Below are positions 24,311 through 34,975 of a stretch of DNA of 64,000 nt, one piece after another. The stretch is from positions 141,476,091-141,540,090 of the forward strand of contig OY282560.1 of the NCBI GenBank assembly GCA_958295665.1. The letters are read 5' to 3'. The notes beneath the pieces are model-generated. The model had not been told where the DNA came from. It did no database searches and saw only the letters and a list, made by a program, of their open reading frames with translations. The position numbers were made by a program, and so were the translations under genes. The number at the start of each line of letters is the position of its first letter. Position 1 is the first letter of the stretch. Source of the DNA: Tipula vernalis. Its lineage: Eukaryota; Arthropoda; Insecta; Diptera; Tipulidae.

Positions 24311-26440
24311 CGGGAGATTAGCAATAGGTAGCTGTATATTGTTCTTATTAGTTTCAAGTTCACAAGCTTTTGATTTAACATTTCTAAATCTGAAGTTCCA
24401 AGATATTCTTTTGAAATATCGTGAATAACAGTTTAAAGCGCTTAACCTTCTGAAAAACATTCTGGAAATTATTCGTGAGTCAATTAAAACGTTTTTCAGA
24501 GTTTTTAAATTAAAAATGTTATTGTGTACGATCAGGTACTAGAAGGTTTTAGGTAAAATGGAAATGCAAATCTCATTTTCCATTAGTTAAAATTTGTAAT
24601 AAAATTTAATTGTTGAGATATTTGTTTGATGTGATGCAATTATAAACAGACGACTTAACCTTTTCCATAATTCGTTGTGTATATGTAAAAATTTATGGAA
24701 ACCCATAAAAAATATTTGATATGCCCCCTCCCTTTCCTATCTGCACATCTATATGTGATAAAAAAAAAATATTTCTATAATTCGATTGTATATTTGGGTA
24801 CGGTTCTTACCATTTCATCTCTATTCATCCATGTGCGAAGGTTAAAATTTAGATCACGATTTTGTGATTTATTCAAATGCTTTACGTTTTAGGAGTTCAA
24901 AAAAATATAAATCAAATAAAATAGGTTGGCAGTTTTTTTTTGTTGTTGTTATTTTTTGATATTTCTGTATCGTATATACATATTCCAGTTACATAAAAGC
25001 ATGTAGCAGACGGAATCGAATTTAGGAAACTTATTGTTATAGGCACCATCAACCATTTCAATTAAGTAGAACAAATTGAAATACAAGTCATTTTTTGATA
25101 ATCATCTTAGAACGTACGTATTCGTATATATCAAGTGAATTTAAGGTGTATGGTATAAATACATATATTTGCAAAAAAATTTGACAACGTACACCGAAGA
25201 GAGATGTATAGTATTGCGATTGTGCCCATACAAAGTAAAAACAAAAAAAAAAAAACTTTCAAAATAACATCTTTGTTAATCCGGACGAATGCGAATTTCT
25301 ATTTCTTTTACCAAAAATAAAATGTGTTGTGTAAGCAAAACAAGATTCTCTCAATAGCAAAATCTTAATTTTAATTCTAAAAAAAAACTAATTAAATTTT
25401 TTTCGTTGAATATAATTTTTGTATTATGCTACTTTCAATTTCCATAAAATTAATTCAATTTTGAATTTGTTTTTGGCGGAAACTGGGGCACACCAACGAT
25501 CCAAAAAGAAATGAAAGTAAAGTTAAATTTTGTTATTTTTTATGGTATGTGTACATATACATAAATGTCTTGTCGCCGGCCATATACGTATTTTATCATA
25601 AACGTGTACAGATAAAAATCGAAAGTTCAAAAGGTAAAAAATTTGGATCAAAATTATCATTTTTAATTTGAATTTTTTTGCTATTATGCAAATTTGTAAT
25701 TACTATTAGTCTTGTGGCGAGATAAGAAAGCAGGAAATACAAAATTTTATTGTTTATATACTCTGTAATCAGGAATGACTATATATATACAATATAATCA
25801 ATACTATAATACTTAATTAAATAAACAATAGTGTTTGTTATTTCATAACAATTTTATAAGCTAAAGTATTTAAATAAATTTGCATTTTCATTTTAAATCG
25901 ATAAATACAATTTAAGGAGTTTTGAACTTTTAATAAAGTTTGACGATGACATTAAAAATTATGTTTTATTGAAAGTTATTGTATGTATATGAAGGTTATA
26001 GGGTGATTAGCATTATAAAGGCAAATTTGTATTGCAATTTATGTTTAAATTGCATTGATAAATTTTATTACCGCGCGACTACCTACATGTATTTTGAATT
26101 TTGCGGCAATTTTGGCATTGTGGAAATTTATAAGTCAATCGTCTATTAACTTTTACCTTAGATATTGATATTTATAAAACCAATGAAATTTTGTAGGTGT
26201 TTTCGTTTTAGAATTTGTTTAATGTAGGTGGGGTTATATTTTGGTCTAATAGGTAGGCAGTGGAAAAATTTTCAAATAATAACATACTGTACGTTGCCAT
26301 TTGTCAGATGTTAATTTAGTAAGGCTGCCATTTCTCAATTAGCTCTAAGTAAAGTAAGCGTTTTTAAATATACTAACTAAATACCAGCTAAATATTTTTA
26401 GATCAAAGTCTAATACCCGGTTTCACAAAAAATATCCAAT
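24311..26440. other. Unassigned intronic sequence
   Basis: AT-rich with homopolymer tracts. No coding region, terminal repeat pair or TE protein recognised. Confidence 0.4.
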
Positions 26441-26644
26441 CTCTAGTTAAATAATATTTTCTCCCTTTCTTCTTTTATAAGATTACGTTTGGTTTTATAA
26501 TACAAATTCTATGGAAGAAGAAATATTTAGCATTCAGCTAAATATTTAGCTCGTCGAAATTGGGCAGTTAAATATTTAGCTCTCTAGCGAAATAAATCGC
26601 AATTTAATAAAAGACGAAAGGGAGGAAATATTATTTAACTAGAG
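26441..26644. repeat. Foldback (MITE-like) element with 40-bp arms
   Basis: Inverted arms beginning CTCTAGTTAAATAATATTT (26441-26480 and 26604-26644) enclose about 120 bp holding three AAATATTTAGC motifs. The left side is preceded by ACCCGGTTTCAC, a possible outer terminus, but the right side lacks its partner. No target duplication was resolved. Confidence 0.65.
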
Positions 26645-27099
26645 TTCCCCAAGAGATATAAGCCAAGTTTTTAAAATTTTTTTGAAACTTCCACGCTAAA
26701 ATTCTGGATATTAGTAAAAATGCCTTTCACGTAAATTCGACGATACAGAGCCACAATTTCCCAATACCACTGCATAAATTGAGCTTGCACAGCAAGGATA
26801 AATGAAAATTAATGACCATGGCTCATAATTTTCACAACGAGCTTATTAATGTAGATCGCTTATTTTCAAACTGAATATTAGAGTGATCCAAAATGCAATT
26901 TTTCCGATTTTTGAGAGATTCCTCATGTACCCGAGGAAATGACCCTCAAAGTCTGAAGAAAAGTTGGGGGAAAATCTACTTTGAGGGTCGCTCCTCACAA
27001 AATTGGCGATTTGCTTATTCAGAAAAGTTACTCCAGTATATTTTGAACAACTTTTTTCGCATCTTTGAATTACCGATTAGTTTAAATTATCTACAATAC
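26645..27099. other. Unassigned intronic sequence
   Basis: No support for a gene. The 90-codon open frame at 26893-27165 partly overlaps the adjacent hairpin arm and has no recognisable domain. Confidence 0.35.
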
Positions 27100-27297
27100 A
27101 AAAATAAAAAAACACTTTTACATTTCACACTTTATTTTTATTTGTGTAGATCCAGATTTTGGTAACTACATTGCATTCATTATCAATATACTAATTAAAT
27201 TTGTATTCCTACAAATACCGGGTACAAATTTAATTAATAAACTGTATCTACACAAATAAAAATAAAGTGTGAAATATAAAAGTGTTTTTTTATTTTT
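27100..27297. repeat. Long hairpin with 52-bp near-perfect arms
   Basis: Arms at 27100-27151 and 27246-27297 (AAGTGTGAAA and TTTATTTTTATTTGTGTAGA blocks) are almost perfect inverse copies. Inside the 94-bp loop a second inverted repeat (AATTAAATTTGTA / TACAAATTTAATT, about 27192-27236) gives a nested hairpin. This is consistent with a foldback MITE. If transcribed within the intron it would fold into a long dsRNA. Confidence 0.75.
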
Positions 27298-27639
27298 AAA
27301 CATAATTTAAATTTCATAATTTCCACGAAGCTCAAAAGCAACAATATTTAAAATGTTTATCGATTGATTAGCTTTTGTTAAAAGTTAAGGATTTATAGGC
27401 GTTTCAATAAATAAAAGATCGAAGTTTTTAAAAAGTTTCAAAGTTGAAACTTTGAAATCCCTCTGGTTGTCTACACCGATTTGGAATTTTTTTTCGCCAA
27501 TCCGTTTCTATGGTCAAGGCGGAGACTTGAAAAGCTTTTGGAAACTGTACGTGAAGAGGGTGAGGTACCTGCCATATGAATTGAACCAAAACACCCGGTT
27601 ATATAAAAATATTTACGAATTTTTTATATGCTGGTTTGA

Positions 27640-27880
27640 TTATTGAATTGGGCATTGAATTTGGAGTTGATTTGAAGGTTAAATTAGGAGTTGAGTTGGA
27701 GTTGAGTTGGGGTTGGATAGGATATGGTGGGTTGTTGACCAATATATTATATGTGATGGTTTGAGGATTGAGTTTGGTGTAGAGTTTGCGGTTGAGTTGT
27801 GGGTTATGGTGGGTTCCGTTTGCGAGTTGAATTAGGGTTGAGTTGCAGTTTAGTTGTGGTTGGATTAGGGTTTAATGAAC
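27640..27880 (+). repeat. Degenerate GT-rich repeat (GAGTTGAGTTGG type), copy 1
   Basis: Strongly strand-asymmetric stretch of imperfect units such as GAGTTGGAGTTGAGTTGGGG and GGGTTGAGTTG, with few C on the plus strand. A second similar stretch lies at 28730-29010. It looks like an old minisatellite. Confidence 0.65.
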
Positions 27881-27897
27881 ATTTGAGCAATCTATTT

Positions 27898-28421
27898 ATA
27901 GGGAAACATCACTACAACGGGAATCGTCGGAACCAAAAAAGTTGTCCGTTGTAGTGAGGTGTCCGTTAAACTAAGGATTTGTGATTTATTGTTATAAACA
28001 ATTTATTGCGATTCTACATCTTATCCGATTTTGATGAAATCCAGCATTTCTGGAATATGACCAAGTAGGATGGAACTTGGCTATTTATTCTTCTCAAAAT
28101 TGGCCATATTTCATAACTAACTTTATCTAAAAATCATTTTAGAATTCCGTTTCTAACGCACATGTCAAATTTAATAATTTTTTTTTTGGCCATTTTCCAT
28201 AATTGTATCCAAAAATCATTTAAGAATCCCATTTCAATCACGGATGTCAAATTTCACTCTTCTCAGAAATATCTGTCCATGTCCGCTCTAATAAAGTATC
28301 AGCTTATCTAAGGGAGGTTTTCATTGAAAAACTTCAGTTTTATGGGACTTACAAGTTTGTTCGTTGAAGTGAAGATTCCGCTAAATTGAGTGTTTGTTGA
28401 AATAAGGTTTGACTGTATTTA
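27898..28421. mobile_element. Possible pogo/Tigger-type MITE remnant
   Basis: The right end reads inward as CAGTCAAACCTTATTTCAAC followed by a CGGAATCTTCACTTCAACGA-like block, resembling Tigger-type terminal repeats. The left end (about 27900-27970, with GTCCGTTGTAGTGAGGTGTC) shows the same kind of motif but is diverged. No clean TA duplication at the left; the boundaries are uncertain. Confidence 0.4.
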
Positions 28422-28729
28422 AAAGTGAGTGTTTGTATATACATATGTGTATGTACAATATATCTGTGTGAGTTTTAAACAAATGCTCACCCATTGAGTG
28501 ATTTGAACCAAACTTTACACAAATATTGTTTAAGGCTTAAGAAAGGTTACTATTAATACCAATCTCAAACATTCATCTCCTTCTTGAGAGATGATAATCA
28601 GGGCCAAAGTTACTACAGAGGAATTTCTAAAACTTCGAAAAATAAGTTGATTTTTGATGACGGTTTATATATAAGAATTATGTGATGGTGATGGTGGTAC
28701 AATGATGATGATGGTATGATGTTATAGTG

Positions 28730-29010
28730 GTATGATGGTAAGAGTTGAGCAGAGGGTCGAGATTTGGTTCGAGCTAAGTTGAGTTGAAGTTGCGTTAGGA
28801 TTTAGTTAGCCTGCATTGGGGTTAAGTGAGTTGTTAGGTTCAGGAATTATTTAAGAGTTGATTTGGAGTTAGGTTAAGGGTGATTGATTTGACGCTTTGG
28901 TTGGCGGTTAATTTGGTGATTGCGTTTAGAATTATGTTGCATTTGAGATGAAGGTTTGAGCTGAAGATTGACTTAAGAGATTCATTTCAGGATTGATTTG
29001 GGAGTTGAAT
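28730..29010 (+). repeat. Degenerate GT-rich repeat, copy 2
   Basis: Same GAGTTGAGTTG-type imperfect units and the same strand asymmetry as 27640-27880. The two tracts flank the possible MITE at 27898-28421. Confidence 0.6.
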
Positions 29011-29195
29011 TAATCAAGACCAAAGTTTTGATCATTTCATGAGGTTTCAGCCCTTTATATTTTATTTATTATAGTTTGAAATAATTGTTTTGTGAACGTG
29101 ATTGTAAATTTTCCAATTGCTTTTTGACTAATTGTAATAAATATTAGCCACATTTCTTGACGCATAGTGAGTGATCCGGACCAGATACTCGGAAG

Positions 29196-29343
29196 CTGTC
29201 GACAGTAACTTTTTTTCGTAATTTTGCGACAGAATAACTTGACAGAATTACATTTTCCTCTTCTTTTTAAAAATATTACTATAACATTCTACGTCGCCAA
29301 GTTTTTCTGTTGGGAAATTACCAAAAAAAGTTATTGTCGATAG
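29196..29343. repeat. MITE-like inverted repeat with ~48-bp arms
   Basis: The left arm 29196-29242 (CTGTCGACAGTAACTTTTTT ...) is an imperfect inverse of the right arm 29293-29343 (... GTTATTGTCGATAG). The loop is about 50 bp. Similarity may extend outward by a further 10-15 bp. No target duplication identified. Confidence 0.65.
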
Positions 29344-29362
29344 TTTTCGATTAGAAAAATTG

Positions 29363-30004
29363 AATTGAGTATTATTACATTATAGTTATCATTCATTTTG
29401 TGTATAAGGAAAATTGAATTTAGTATGCTTAAAGCTACTGCCCTCTCAGCTAAATGAGAGTTAAAACCACATATTTCTATAACATTTATAAATAAATATG
29501 TTCCTTGTATTTCATTTTTTAACGATTTAAATAAAAATCACAAACTTATAAATAAGCTTAAGCTTATAAATATTTATACCACTCAGACCCAGATATTTAG
29601 ACCCAGACATATTTAAATTAATGTTAAGTGTTGTTATTACTTAATTAGTGTAAAGTGTTTATTTATTACCGGAACTCTTCGTCTAGGCATTTTTCAATTT
29701 TGCAATAATTTTAAATTTAAATAATCATACAAAGCTAAAATTATAAAAATTTAACAAAAATAGACAAATTTATTTGTAAACTGAAAAGTTGGAAAAACGA
29801 TCCAAGATTTTGAACTTTCAAATTTTCTACTGAAATAGTTGTTAAGTCGACAATTTTAAAAACTTTAACCTATATTTTTTCAAATGTCCGAAATAACTTT
29901 TTCTGAAAATAATGGAAACACCCATTTTCCAAACCACCATTTCACAGTAACGACACATATAAAAATGTTTTTCCAACTTTTGCTAAAGATATAGACAATG
30001 TAGC
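29363..30004. other. Unassigned intronic sequence
   Basis: AT-rich and without a recognisable feature. Confidence 0.4.
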
Positions 30005-31091
30005 TTAAAACAAACTTTTAAAATATTGGTTTAGGGCTCTTTTTATTTTTAAACACTTAATTACTGCTTTAGCTTTCGATTCCTATTCGGAATCATTCTC
30101 CAAAGCGTTATTAAAACCTTATATCAAAATTGTTTCTTTTACATAAATTTTAATTTTGCAAAGTTGCCTTAATAAACCCATTTAACAAAGAAACGCTTAG
30201 CCTAGACAATTTATTTGGAAATGAGTTTATACTCTAAAGACTGATTTACATTCAAAAAATTTCGCAAATGCAGATGTCAAATCAAAAATTCGTTTTCTTT
30301 ACACATAAAAAGTAAATTTAAACAAAAAATGTCATAAACCAATGCAAATGATTGGTTTTCTTATTTATGTAACCTTATTATAGTTATTTATTTGAAAAAA
30401 AAATGAAACTCAATATCTGCAAAATAAAAGCAGACGAGGTTTTTTGGGTTTGTTTCTCGGGTTTCAATTGACTTTTTTAAGCAGATGATTATTGTTTCTC
30501 TTTTTTTGTCTTTCTACTTTTTCCTATGTTGTGTTTCAATTTTTTTGCAGACGTCGATTGTCGTTGAATGTAAATCAGTCTTTATGCTTTTCATGTAAAA
30601 AGGTTGTACATTTAGGATCAAAAATAAATTGTATGAGGCAAAAAAAACTTAGATAAACAAATCATATGTGAATTACCAATATATGCAAAATCTTCTACAA
30701 TGCTTATAGAATTTGTACTTGCTTTAATGTGCAACATTTCTAAAATCGATCTTTTTTTAAATTTTTTTTTTGCTTTTCAAGAATTTTGACGTTATTTAAA
30801 CTGATTAAATGGTTTGTGTGAATGACTAATGTTTGAATTTATATTTGGATTTGCGCCTCTTTTGTGTTGAAAAATCCGTTTTTCTAAAAACTGCTTTACC
30901 TGTCTTGTCTATATTTGATTGTTTTTTTAGAGATTCAATCTTTAATTTTTGAAAAAAATAAAATTTGTATAAACAATTTTGATATAAGGTTTGGAGAATG
31001 ATTCCGAATAGGAATCGAAAGCTAAAGCAGTAATTTAGTTTTTTTTTAAATAAAAAGAGCCCTAAACCAATATTTTAAAAATTTGTTTTAA
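30005..31091. mobile_element. 1.1-kb foldback element with ~120-bp inverted termini
   Basis: Left arm 30005-30131 and right arm about 30972-31091 share, in inverse, blocks such as AATATTGGTTTAGGGCTC, TACTGCTTTAGCTTTCGATT and CCTATTCGGAATCATTCTCC. An inner pair (AAAGACTGATTTACATTCAA at about 30236 and its inverse near 30573-30592) shows the symmetry continues inward. No coding capacity; superfamily not determined. Confidence 0.75.
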
Positions 31092-31395
31092 TTTTAAATC
31101 ATTGGCTCAATAAACCAAAATTAACATTGTAGCTAATTTCTTATGCTTTACTAAATGGGGAGCTAATAAATCTAGAGCTTAATTTTTTCATACAAATTTG
31201 GGCATCCTTATACATATACAATAATTATGTATGCCTCAAACTTTTACACGGCCGTTGTATTCTAAATCTAAAGCCAATAACAAGAACACCTACTAAAAAA
31301 TGAAACTTAATATTAAGTTTGTCACATACGTAATGTTTAAATGATCGTGGTAGATATAAACATCTAAACCCTCAGAGAAACTTCAAACGTTCTCG
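31092..31395. other. Unassigned intronic sequence
   Basis: AT-rich with nothing recognised. Confidence 0.35.
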
Positions 31396-31403
31396 AACGT
31401 GAT

Positions 31404-31545
31404 TAGGGATTGCAATAGCGGTGTTACAGCTACCGGTAAAACCGGTTTTATGACCAAATTTTGACTAGATTTGCTATGAAAATTAAAAAATAAAAAAGAC
31501 ACAATTGTTGTATCGGTAACGGTAATACCACTATTGCAATCCCTA
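31404..31545. mobile_element. 142-bp hAT-type MITE
   Basis: Ends TAGGGATTGCAATAG (31404) and CTATTGCAATCCCTA (to 31545) are inverse, followed by related GGTGTTACAGCTACCGG and inverse CGGTAACGGTAATACC blocks. The flanks AACGTGAT (31396-31403) and AGCGTGAT (31546-31553) form an 8-bp target duplication with one mismatch. Confidence 0.82.
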
Positions 31546-31553
31546 AGCGTGAT

Positions 31554-32645
31554 TGTTAAAATTAGTATGATCTTGTGAACTTCGTTGCTAAGGGAATAGA
31601 AAATAGTTCAGATACAATAAATAACTGGTTTTCCATCATTGATTACCTAATTATATTGTATAGAACCTAACGATAGTGTCATGAAATATTATCAAATTAC
31701 GTGGTTCTACTAGGTGTACTGTCTGCTGTGCCTCTTAATTGATTTTCTCTTCTTTAACGGTACCAATTCTTACAAATGATACTTTTGTAAAGATATCGTC
31801 GAGCTTTATGTAACGATTTCTCTCCCATTATCGGCCGTTCTCTCGTTATCGAGACATAAATAAAAATATTAGAAAAATCAGAACGAAATTTTTGTTTTCC
31901 TTAATCTCTATATCGGTGGCTTCAATTTTTATGAATATAAATATTTTTATATAGAGCTTAAGGCTCGTTGTTATTACAATTATATCGCTCACACGTACAT
32001 TGATGTCTTTATATATTCTATCATTGACGTATTTGTAAGTTTACTACTTATGTTATTTTGTCAAAATTTTAAAAACAGAAAAACAGCAATGTATGTGTGA
32101 CCGTAAAGCTGACATAGCAAGGCGCAGACAGACATCTCGAGCTAAGTTAATTTGCATCGCTGAAAACAGAAAAACAAAGCTCGCATAGCTTAACTGAAAT
32201 GTGCAGGTTCCATTAAAACTTTTTATTTACAACCAGGAAAGGTATGTATTCATTTGAATGTTGATAGTGATAGAAATTTGCAAGTTATTTCTGCAAATTA
32301 TTTTTTTGAAATTTTGAAAAAAAAAAAACAGAAATTATGATGAGAAATTAATGAATTACGTGTGAGGAGGCACCCAAGAATATCGATGTTTTTTTAGATT
32401 GTCAGCGGAAGAACATGATACTGTTATAAATTATGTGAGACTCCAAATTATGAAACAAGACACCAAATTAAGGAAAGCAATCACGTTAAAAGATAGAATG
32501 AAGGTGACTTTATGATTTATCAAGAAAAATCAACACAGAGGTTGTGGGAATGTTTGTTTTTATTATTCGATATCAACTAATCCCCAACATTGCCTTAAAT
32601 TTTAGGTGACCCATATAGTCAAGGTCTTCATTAGAAGGATTGTAA
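31554..32645. other. Unassigned intronic sequence
   Basis: No coding region or repeat recognised. Confidence 0.35.
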
Positions 32646-32647
32646 TA

Positions 32648-32803
32648 CCATTGACACGCGGCAAAATAAAACGTATTTAGTGATTTTTTTCGGGTTTAGT
32701 TGCAGAATGTCACCCTCAATTTTCGCTAATCGCTTTGTTTTTGCAAAGAATGCTTCAACGAGTTTAGCTAAATAGGATTTATTAAACCGAAGTCTATCTA
32801 CAG
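32648..32803. mobile_element. TA-flanked MITE, copy 1 (diverged)
   Basis: About 156 bp between TA dinucleotides (32646-32647, 32804-32805). Both termini match the better-preserved copy at 42862-43019 in reverse orientation, with shared blocks TTTAGCTAAAT, GGATTTATTAAACC and TTTAGTGA. The open frame 32631-33014 crossing it is not supported as a gene. Confidence 0.75.
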
Positions 32804-32805
32804 TA

Positions 32806-33884
32806 TAAGCATCTAACACACGGAATATAAGAAACAATGAAAGACGAATATTTAAAGGTAATAGCTTAGTATAAACTTTTAATTCATTAAAATGAAGCAA
32901 AATCATAGTCAGTATTGGGTATATCTTCACTTCTGTTTCAGCGTTTCGAAAATTTTCCAAATTTTGAGGTGTATTTGGTATCATTGGAGCTCCAGGATGT
33001 TCTAAATTTTCCAATAAGATTATAGATGGCGACAGAACTGGGCTACTATACGATGTATTATGAAGGAGTTGGCGGTTAAAGCCAGTTGTAAATTTTAGAA
33101 ATAGGTTTTAGATTATCAAAAAAAGTTATTGATTTCACTATTAAAAATACATCTGTTCTTTGCGAATACTCTCAACAATATCCATTCATACCCATCTGCG
33201 AGTTACGTACTCTCGAGAGTCAATAATGGCAAGTCTCCGAGAGTGCCCTCAGCACTGTGTTCACTTAGAATTTTACTCTCGAGAGTCACTCTCAAATCGA
33301 CACTCACCTCAAGAGTTTAAATAAAAACTAATTTTCTACTTTTCCCCGAGTTAGGTTCACATATAAAAAACTTTTGTAAAGCTGCACTTACAAAATGTTT
33401 GTCTGCTTTCTAGCTACAATTGAAACAAAGCACTACAACCAAAATCGGCCAAAATCTCGCTCATTTTTGAGATGTTTCCAGCTCGCAGGAGCAAGGTCCT
33501 ATACGTTATAAACCAAAGTTAGTGGGTTAAATGACCCGCCTATAGACTATTTGGTATATATGAAAAGCTTTCAGTTTTTCCGCGATGAAGATTTCATGAA
33601 AATTCACGGTTCGGGCTTCTCGTACGAAGTAACGCCCATTTTTTAGCTTTATTGGCTGGACTGTACGAACAAAACGAACCCAAATTATGCATGTGTAGTT
33701 TAAGTGACTCAAGAAAATGAAATGTAAATACATTTGAAAACAAAAATGTTTAATTATAAACTTTAGGTCCTGCTTTAAATTCCAATCAAACAACAGTTAA
33801 TTTAATTGTATTCAAAATTATTTGTGCACACGAATTTTGATAGGACAATAGTAACTCAATTAATTTTAAAACTTGAATGGGGTA
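32806..33884. other. Unassigned intronic sequence
   Basis: No gene recognised. It contains the ACTCTCGAGAGT cluster and a block at about 33797-33830 (AATTGTATTCAAAATTATTT) that recurs near 42485-42520, probably a dispersed repeat. Confidence 0.4.
33209..33285. promoter_or_regulatory. Cluster of ACTCTCGAGAGT palindromes
   Basis: Two perfect 12-bp palindromes ACTCTCGAGAGT (33209-33220, 33274-33285), with further half sites (CCGAGAGTG near 33237; CACTCTC near 33287). Such GAGAG-containing sites resemble GAGA-factor targets. A regulatory role is only a suggestion. Confidence 0.35.
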
Positions 33885-34975
33885 CCAATTGATATTTATG
33901 AAATTCTACGATGCCAATGAAGTTTATGCTAAATTAATATTAGATTTTACAACAACAACAAAATTGCTTTTGGATATGTTTAAAAAAGAATACGTTCGGG
34001 CGAATTTATTAGTAAAAAGAAAAATTCATTCAAATCAAATATTTGACTTAATGGTAAATTAAAAAATATCTAAATTCACAAAATTTATTTTATTACTTGG
34101 GATTTCACAAAGCTTATCCCGTTAAACTTAATAACGGATTAAAGCGTTAACCTATTAATCAACAATGTTTGACAATTTAAAAATTGAATACACCCATGGC
34201 TAAGAAAATCAACATCTCAAAACTTTCTTCTGTCGGCAAACATCCTACTATTATATTCTGATAGGCCAATGCATACACATCAATCATGCTCATCTGCTAC
34301 AATTTCATGTTTACCTATCGAAAACTAGAAAAATTGAATATTATGCATATTTAAAAAAATCGAAATCTTAAAACTATCCTCTATTGGTAAACATCTCACT
34401 AAGATTTTTTGATAGACATATGTGTGTAGTACCTATTGAAATAACGATTGATCAATTATTATTTAATTGTTTTATTTTAAGGAACCCACTTTATTCTAAT
34501 CCATTGAATAAAATTCTAAATACGGTATAAAATATCGATTTTCTTAGATATGCATAATATCCAATTTTTCTATTTGAATAGGTAAAGCCAATAATAAATT
34601 TTAGCGGATAAGCACGATTAAAGTATACGCATAGGCCTATCAGAATATCATAGTGGAATGTTTTTCGATAGAAGAAAGTTTTGAGATGTCGATTTTTTTA
34701 GACATGGATAAGATTAAATTTTTAAATTGTCAAACATTGTCAATTAATAGGTTAACGCTTTGATCTAAATCTTGATAAATTTTGTGTTAAGCAGCATTAA
34801 GTTCAAATATTTCATTTGAATGAATTTTTCTTTGTAGGTACATACATATAATAAATTCACCCGAATGTATGCTTTTTTGAACACATAAAACGCCACTTTG
34901 TTATTGTTGTAAACTCTAATTTTAATTTAGGATAAACTTCATTCGCATAATTCTACGTCTTTTTATCAACAAATT
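33885..34975. mobile_element. 1.1-kb imperfect palindrome (foldback element)
   Basis: Matching inverted blocks run outward from a centre near 34430-34450. Pairs include GAAAAATTCATTCAAAT (about 34020) with its inverse (about 34820-34840), GTTAACCTATTAAT (34147) with its inverse near 34750, AAACTTTCTTCTGTCGG with its inverse near 34665-34685, and ATGAAGTTTATGCTAAATTA (about 33917) with a near-inverse at about 34928-34950. Arms are about 480 bp with moderate divergence. No coding capacity; the outer ends are not sharply defined. Confidence 0.75.

Noticed and set aside
32631..33014. 127-codon minus-strand open frame
   Set aside because: Its C-terminal part lies over a TA-flanked MITE and the rest has no recognisable domain.
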